Part shown: piece by piece, positions 40,241 to 42,921 of the stretch
Numbering within the stretch: position 1 is the first letter of the stretch
Layout of the letters: every line of letters starts with the position of its first letter
Source of the DNA: UBA668 sp046086305
GTDB taxonomy: Bacteria > Actinomycetota > Acidimicrobiia > Acidimicrobiales > Ilumatobacteraceae
Direction of reading: 5' to 3'
Assembly: GCA_046086305.1 (NCBI GenBank)
Contig: JBJSXI010000007.1
Span: forward strand, 1 to 42,921
Length of the DNA stretch: 42,921 bases
Made by a program: the position numbers and the translations under genes
Notes under the pieces: generated by a model
The model's database searches: none
Seen by the model: the letters and a program-made list of their open reading frames with translations, nothing else
What the model was told of the DNA's origin: nothing

Positions 40241-41442
40241 CGGCGGTCGAGCGAACACGGCATCGACTGACACGCATCCTCCTCGTCAGTTCGGCAGTGG
40301 TGGTCGTCGCGGCCGCGGCTGTCTCATTCGCAGGAGTGAGCGCGCTGCGCAACTACGAGGGGGCTCGCAACGTCGATGTCGAGTTCGTGGCCATCCCACC
40401 GACGAAGGTGGGGATGATCGCTGGGGCGGATTCGACAGGTCGCCTTGCGTCGCTCGCCGTGGTCGTTCTGGCTCCAGCCTCGGCAGGCGAGGTGGGTGGG
40501 AGTGTCGTGGTGGTCCCGGTGGCTGCAGACACCTCCTACGGTGGCGATACTCGGGTGCCCCTCGATGACGTGTTCGTCGATGGTGGAGAGTCGGCACTCG
40601 TGCTCGCCGTCGAGTCACTCCTGTCGATCACGATCGATGTGTCGATGGTGGCCGACCGGGCTGACTTCGCGGCGATCTTCGGTGTCCTCCAGTCGGTGCA
40701 GGTCGACCTTCCCGCAGAGGTGTCGGTCGACGGTACGGATGGCGAGCGCACGGTGCTGTTCGAGGCCGGGCGTCGCGAGCTCACCCCGGTCGAGGCCGCC
40801 GAGGTGCTGACGGCGCGCGACGACGGTCAGCCTGAGCGTGTCCGCCGGTCGAACGCCGAGGCCGTGTGGCGTGGCGTGTCGGCCGCCGTGGGGGACGGGA
40901 TCGGTCCTCTCTCGGCGACCTCACCCACGATGACGGTGACCGATGTGATGCGTCGGATCGTGGCCGGGTCGCTCGCGACACGGATGCTCGTCACCGTGGC
41001 TGTTCCTGCCGACGAGAACCCGAGTGGGCGCGACGTGGAGTACCTCGACATCGCAGACGCGGTGCTCGTCTTCGCGTCGATCGCGCCGAACTCGACATCG
41101 GCAGTCGCCGACGGTCTCACCTACCGGATCGAAGCACCTCGAGGGAGCGAGCAGCGAGTCCGTGCCGTCGTCGAGCTTCTGCTGTACGCCGGCGAGAACG
41201 TGCAGTCCATCTATCTTTCCGACGAGTACGTCCCGACTCCGGAGACCGTGTTCGAGTTGTACAGCCCGCAGTTCGCCGCTCGGGCCGAGCTCGTGGCGGG
41301 TGTGCTTGCCCCGTACCTGATCGAGACAGAGCCGGCGTATCGGATCGCCGGGGTCGACGTGGTCATCCGGCTCGGCGCCCAATTCCTGAGCGGCGGCGAG
41401 TTGGTGCTTCCCTCGACCACCGCGCCGCCGGCGGACGCCTGA
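40237..41442 (+). CDS. degenerate LytR-CpsA-Psr (LCP)-like membrane protein
   Basis: The 401-residue protein has a cytoplasmic start, one TM segment (ILLVSSAVVVVAAAAVSFAG, about 14-33) and a large outer part. The order of segments follows LCP proteins: LASLAVVVLAPASAGEVGGS, then VVVVPVAADTSYGG where LCP enzymes have SIPRDT, then ESALVLAVESLLSITIDVSM, and ELTPVEAAEVLTARDD in place of the YVRSRH motif. The conserved Arg of PRDT is Ala here. The last 150 residues resemble a LytR C-terminal domain (VRAVVELLLYAGENVQ, VDVVIRLGAQF). LCP enzymes attach glycopolymers to peptidoglycan; this one may have lost that chemistry. It overlaps rsfS by TGATG. Confidence 0.7.
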   Translation: MTAVERTRHRLTRILLVSSAVVVVAAAAVSFAGVSALRNYEGARNVDVEFVAIPPTKVGMIAGADSTGRLASLAVVVLAPASAGEVGGSVVVVPVAADTSYGGDTRVPLDDVFVDGGESALVLAVESLLSITIDVSMVADRADFAAIFGVLQSVQVDLPAEVSVDGTDGERTVLFEAGRRELTPVEAAEVLTARDDGQPERVRRSNAEAVWRGVSAAVGDGIGPLSATSPTMTVTDVMRRIVAGSLATRMLVTVAVPADENPSGRDVEYLDIADAVLVFASIAPNSTSAVADGLTYRIEAPRGSEQRVRAVVELLLYAGENVQSIYLSDEYVPTPETVFELYSPQFAARAELVAGVLAPYLIETEPAYRIAGVDVVIRLGAQFLSGGELVLPSTTAPPADA

Positions 41443-41798
41443 TGGCATCGTCGGATGCGGTCGAGCTCGCCATCGTCGCCGCACGCGCGGCCGATGCGAA
41501 GAAGGCCGAACACACGTTGATCCTCGATGTCGGTGACGTGTTGGCCATCACCGAATGTTTCGTCATCACGAGTGCGGCGAATCGACGTCTCGTGCGAACC
41601 GTCGTCGATGCGGTCGAGGAGGCAGTGCGAGCCGAACTCGGTCGATCGCCCCTGCGCACCGAGGGTGCCGGCGAGCAGCAGTGGGTACTCGTTGACTATG
41701 GCGATGTGATCGTGCACGTCTTCGCTGAAGAAATCCGGACGTACTACGAGATCGAGCGGCTGTACCGGGACGTGCCCCGAGTGCCCTGGCAGGAGTGA
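41442..41798 (+). CDS. rsfS: ribosome silencing factor RsfS
   Basis: The 118-residue protein is the DUF143/Iojap family factor that binds ribosomal protein uL14 and blocks subunit joining under nutrient limitation. Visible are ILDVGDVLAITECFVITSAA, GEQQWVLVDYGDVIVHVFAE and YYEIERLYRDVP. ATG 41442 overlaps the stop of the LCP-like gene by one base. The nadD to rsfS linkage is common in bacteria and supports both calls. Confidence 0.96.
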   Translation: MASSDAVELAIVAARAADAKKAEHTLILDVGDVLAITECFVITSAANRRLVRTVVDAVEEAVRAELGRSPLRTEGAGEQQWVLVDYGDVIVHVFAEEIRTYYEIERLYRDVPRVPWQE

Positions 41799-41800
41799 CG

Positions 41801-42454
41801 ATGGCTGGGCGGCGGCGCCGTGTGATCGCGGTCACGCACGGGAACCGAGCGAGGACTCGCCACGTCAACGCTCCCGTGCCTACCGCATTGACCGGTCGCT
41901 TCGACACGGCTCAACTTCCGAAGGTCGCGCCCGATCCGGTCACGGTGACCGTGGCGCGGATGATCGCACCGGGGACCGAGGCCCAGTACCTCCGCTGGGC
42001 CGAAGAGGCCATTGCTGCGCTTCGCCAGTTCCCCGGGTGTCTCGGTGCCGGCGTGCTGCACCCCGGGCCCGACGGTGGCGAGCATCAGATCGTGTTCCGC
42101 TTCATCGACGGCGTGCATCTCCGTCGCTGGGAGCGCTCGCCGGAACGGGCTGCGTTGATGGAGCGAGCGGCGCCGTACGTGCTGAGCGAGCGGGTGCAGC
42201 GCACGGTCGGGATCGAGGACTGGTTCGAGTTGTCCGAGCGCGCCGAGCCGAAGCGGTCGCTGTGGCAGCGCATCGCGACCGATGTGCTGTGGATCTACCC
42301 GGTGGCGATCGGAGCGGCAGTCTTCCTGGCGCCGCGCGTGGGTGCGCTGTCGCTCGGGTGGCGTGTGCTCGTGACCACGGCGATCATGACGGTGGTGACC
42401 CGACTGGCACTCGGGCCACTGCGTGCAAAGGTGCGTGCACGGCGCCGACTCTGA
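41801..42454 (+). CDS. ABM-domain (antibiotic biosynthesis monooxygenase-like) membrane protein
   Basis: The protein has about 217 residues. ATG 41801 has AGGAG at 41791-41795 and lies 2 nt after the rsfS stop. Residues about 45-145 form an ABM-type ferredoxin-like domain (VTVARMIAPGTEAQYLRWAE, GCLGAGVLHPG, HQIVFRFIDGVHLRRWERSP). Two TM segments follow (VLWIYPVAIGAAVFLAPRVG and VLVTTAIMTVVTRLALG). This fusion is known as a small family of unknown role, not necessarily linked to antibiotics. It is probably the last gene of the nadD operon. Confidence 0.85.
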   Translation: MAGRRRRVIAVTHGNRARTRHVNAPVPTALTGRFDTAQLPKVAPDPVTVTVARMIAPGTEAQYLRWAEEAIAALRQFPGCLGAGVLHPGPDGGEHQIVFRFIDGVHLRRWERSPERAALMERAAPYVLSERVQRTVGIEDWFELSERAEPKRSLWQRIATDVLWIYPVAIGAAVFLAPRVGALSLGWRVLVTTAIMTVVTRLALGPLRAKVRARRRL

Positions 42455-42465
42455 GTGGGTGGTGT

Positions 42466-42494
42466 TTGGAGCCCCTCCGGGCCACTGGTATCGT
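42466..42494 (+). promoter_or_regulatory. promoter of tRNA-Ala
   Basis: A -35 TTGGAG (42466-42471) and a -10 TATCGT (42489-42494) are 17 nt apart. The tRNA starts 13 nt after the -10. The -35 is close to the TTGGTG of the tRNA-Leu promoter. Confidence 0.6.
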
Positions 42495-42507
42495 TCGCCG
42501 TCCCTTC

Positions 42508-42583
42508 GGGGCTGTAGCTCAGTTGGCAGAGCGCTTCCATGGCATGGAAGAGGTCAGGGGTTCAATTCCCCTCAGCTCCACCA
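42508..42583 (+). tRNA. tRNA-Ala (anticodon GGC)
   Basis: The 76-nt tRNA has acceptor GGGGCTG (42508-42514) paired with CAGCTCC (42573-42579). This includes the G3:U70 wobble pair that identifies alanine tRNAs. The anticodon arm CTTCC-ATGGCAT-GGAAG gives GGC, the T arm has GGTTCAATTCC, and CCA is encoded. Confidence 0.97.
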
Positions 42584-42615
42584 GACCTCGCATCGGGTGA
42601 GACCCAGCGACGCGA

Positions 42616-42644
42616 ATGAGCCCCGGACAGTGTCCGGGGCTCAT
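42616..42644. terminator. bidirectional-type hairpin after tRNA-Ala
   Basis: A perfect 13-bp stem ATGAGCCCCGGAC / GTCCGGGGCTCAT with loop AGT lies between tRNA-Ala and the convergent gene that ends at 42682. It can serve both directions. Confidence 0.75.
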
Positions 42645-42681
42645 CCAGTTCACTTACCGATCGAATCGGCCCCGTCGTCGC

Positions 42682-42921
42682 TCAGGGGGCGATGAATCGG
42701 AAGCTGTTGTTCGCGAACGTCTTTCCAGACGAGGAGTAGTTCACAACGAGCGTGTGTGATCCGGTCGCACCATTGAAGCTATAGCCCGAGGTCTCCGTCA
42801 GCAGGACCATCAGGTACGGGTACTGGCAGCCACCGGCGGAGGGGTCGTAATCGGTGAGATCGAATGCCTTCCCGTTCTTGTCCTTCAGGTAGTAGTCGAG
42901 ATCGGCGATGGGATCGACCCC
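42682..42921 (-). CDS. C-terminal part of an unrecognised gene (partial)
   Basis: The minus strand is open from the window edge to TGA at 42684-42682, about 79 codons. The peptide includes VDPIADLDYYLKDKNGKAFD, GGCQYPYLMVLLTETSGYSF and HTLVVNYSSSGKTFANNSF. It is beta-rich, aromatic and Asn/Ser-rich, as in secreted or surface domains, but I do not recognise a family. The codon usage is less GC-biased than its neighbours (for example TAT AGC and GTT GTG). The 5' part lies beyond the window. Confidence 0.65.
   Translation of the reverse strand, partial: GVDPIADLDYYLKDKNGKAFDLTDYDPSAGGCQYPYLMVLLTETSGYSFNGATGSHTLVVNYSSSGKTFANNSFRFIAP

Noticed and set aside
1..42921. CRISPR arrays, insertion sequences, toxin-antitoxin or defence islands
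   Set aside because: No spaced direct repeats, terminal inverted repeats, transposase or known defence domains were seen on either strand.

Overview
The window reads as ordinary chromosomal DNA of a high-GC Gram-positive bacterium of the phylum Actinomycetota. Acidimicrobiia-type lineages fit best, but that rank is an inference. The support is the linkage pgk-tpiA followed later by secG, the run nadD / LCP-like gene / rsfS, a class II DAHP synthase, frequent GTG starts, lipoproteins with Ser/Thr/Asp-rich linkers, and dense packing with GTGA, ATGA and TGATG junctions. I see no phage, transposase, integrase, CRISPR array or toxin-antitoxin pair.

Layout. 1-7.3 kb: end of pgk and tpiA, then a five-gene oligopeptide ABC importer (binding lipoprotein, two permeases, two ATPases), secG and tRNA-Leu(GAG). 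7.4-11.5 kb: a PAS-AraC type regulator divergent from a fused proline dehydrogenase / P5C dehydrogenase. 11.5-16 kb: cell-surface genes: a secreted GH18-like protein with duplicated binding modules, a fasciclin lipoprotein, a two-TM coiled-coil protein and an exported SGNH hydrolase. 16-22.5 kb: amino-acid-related oxidoreductases and a likely N-acylamino acid racemase / GNAT pair, an MBL hydrolase, a divergent ProA and a DAO-type flavoprotein. 22.5-27.8 kb: CPBP protease, panB-panC, a P1 (DmpA/NylC-type) peptidase, a LbH acyltransferase, a membrane-anchored unknown and DoxX. 27.8-34.7 kb: an asymmetric heterodimeric ABC exporter, a histidine phosphatase, a CYP125-like P450 and a thiolase. 34.7-39.4 kb: an aro/serine hydrolase/unknown/MFS operon and a group-2-like sigma factor. 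39.6-42.9 kb: nadD, a degenerate LCP protein, rsfS, an ABM-domain membrane protein, tRNA-Ala(GGC) and the end of an unrecognised gene.

The strongest genome-scale signal is regulatory. About eighteen genes have a TAnnnT-like -10 hexamer only 6 to 10 nt before the start codon and no Shine-Dalgarno, so they are probably transcribed without a leader. This helped decide several starts (15945-, 22470-, 26045+, 27780-, 27860+, 33384-, 39635+). Two divergent gene pairs have such promoters back to back within 40 bp. The sigma-factor gene at 38563-39390 has changed promoter-contact residues and is itself preceded by an ECF-like GGGAAC-N18-GTT promoter.

I did not find a convincing undescribed defence or mobile system. 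The best leads are the sigma factor and its promoter, the degenerate LCP protein between nadD and rsfS, the DAHP synthase / serine hydrolase / unknown / MFS operon, a possible beta-alanine link between the P1 peptidase and panBC, and the putA control region.
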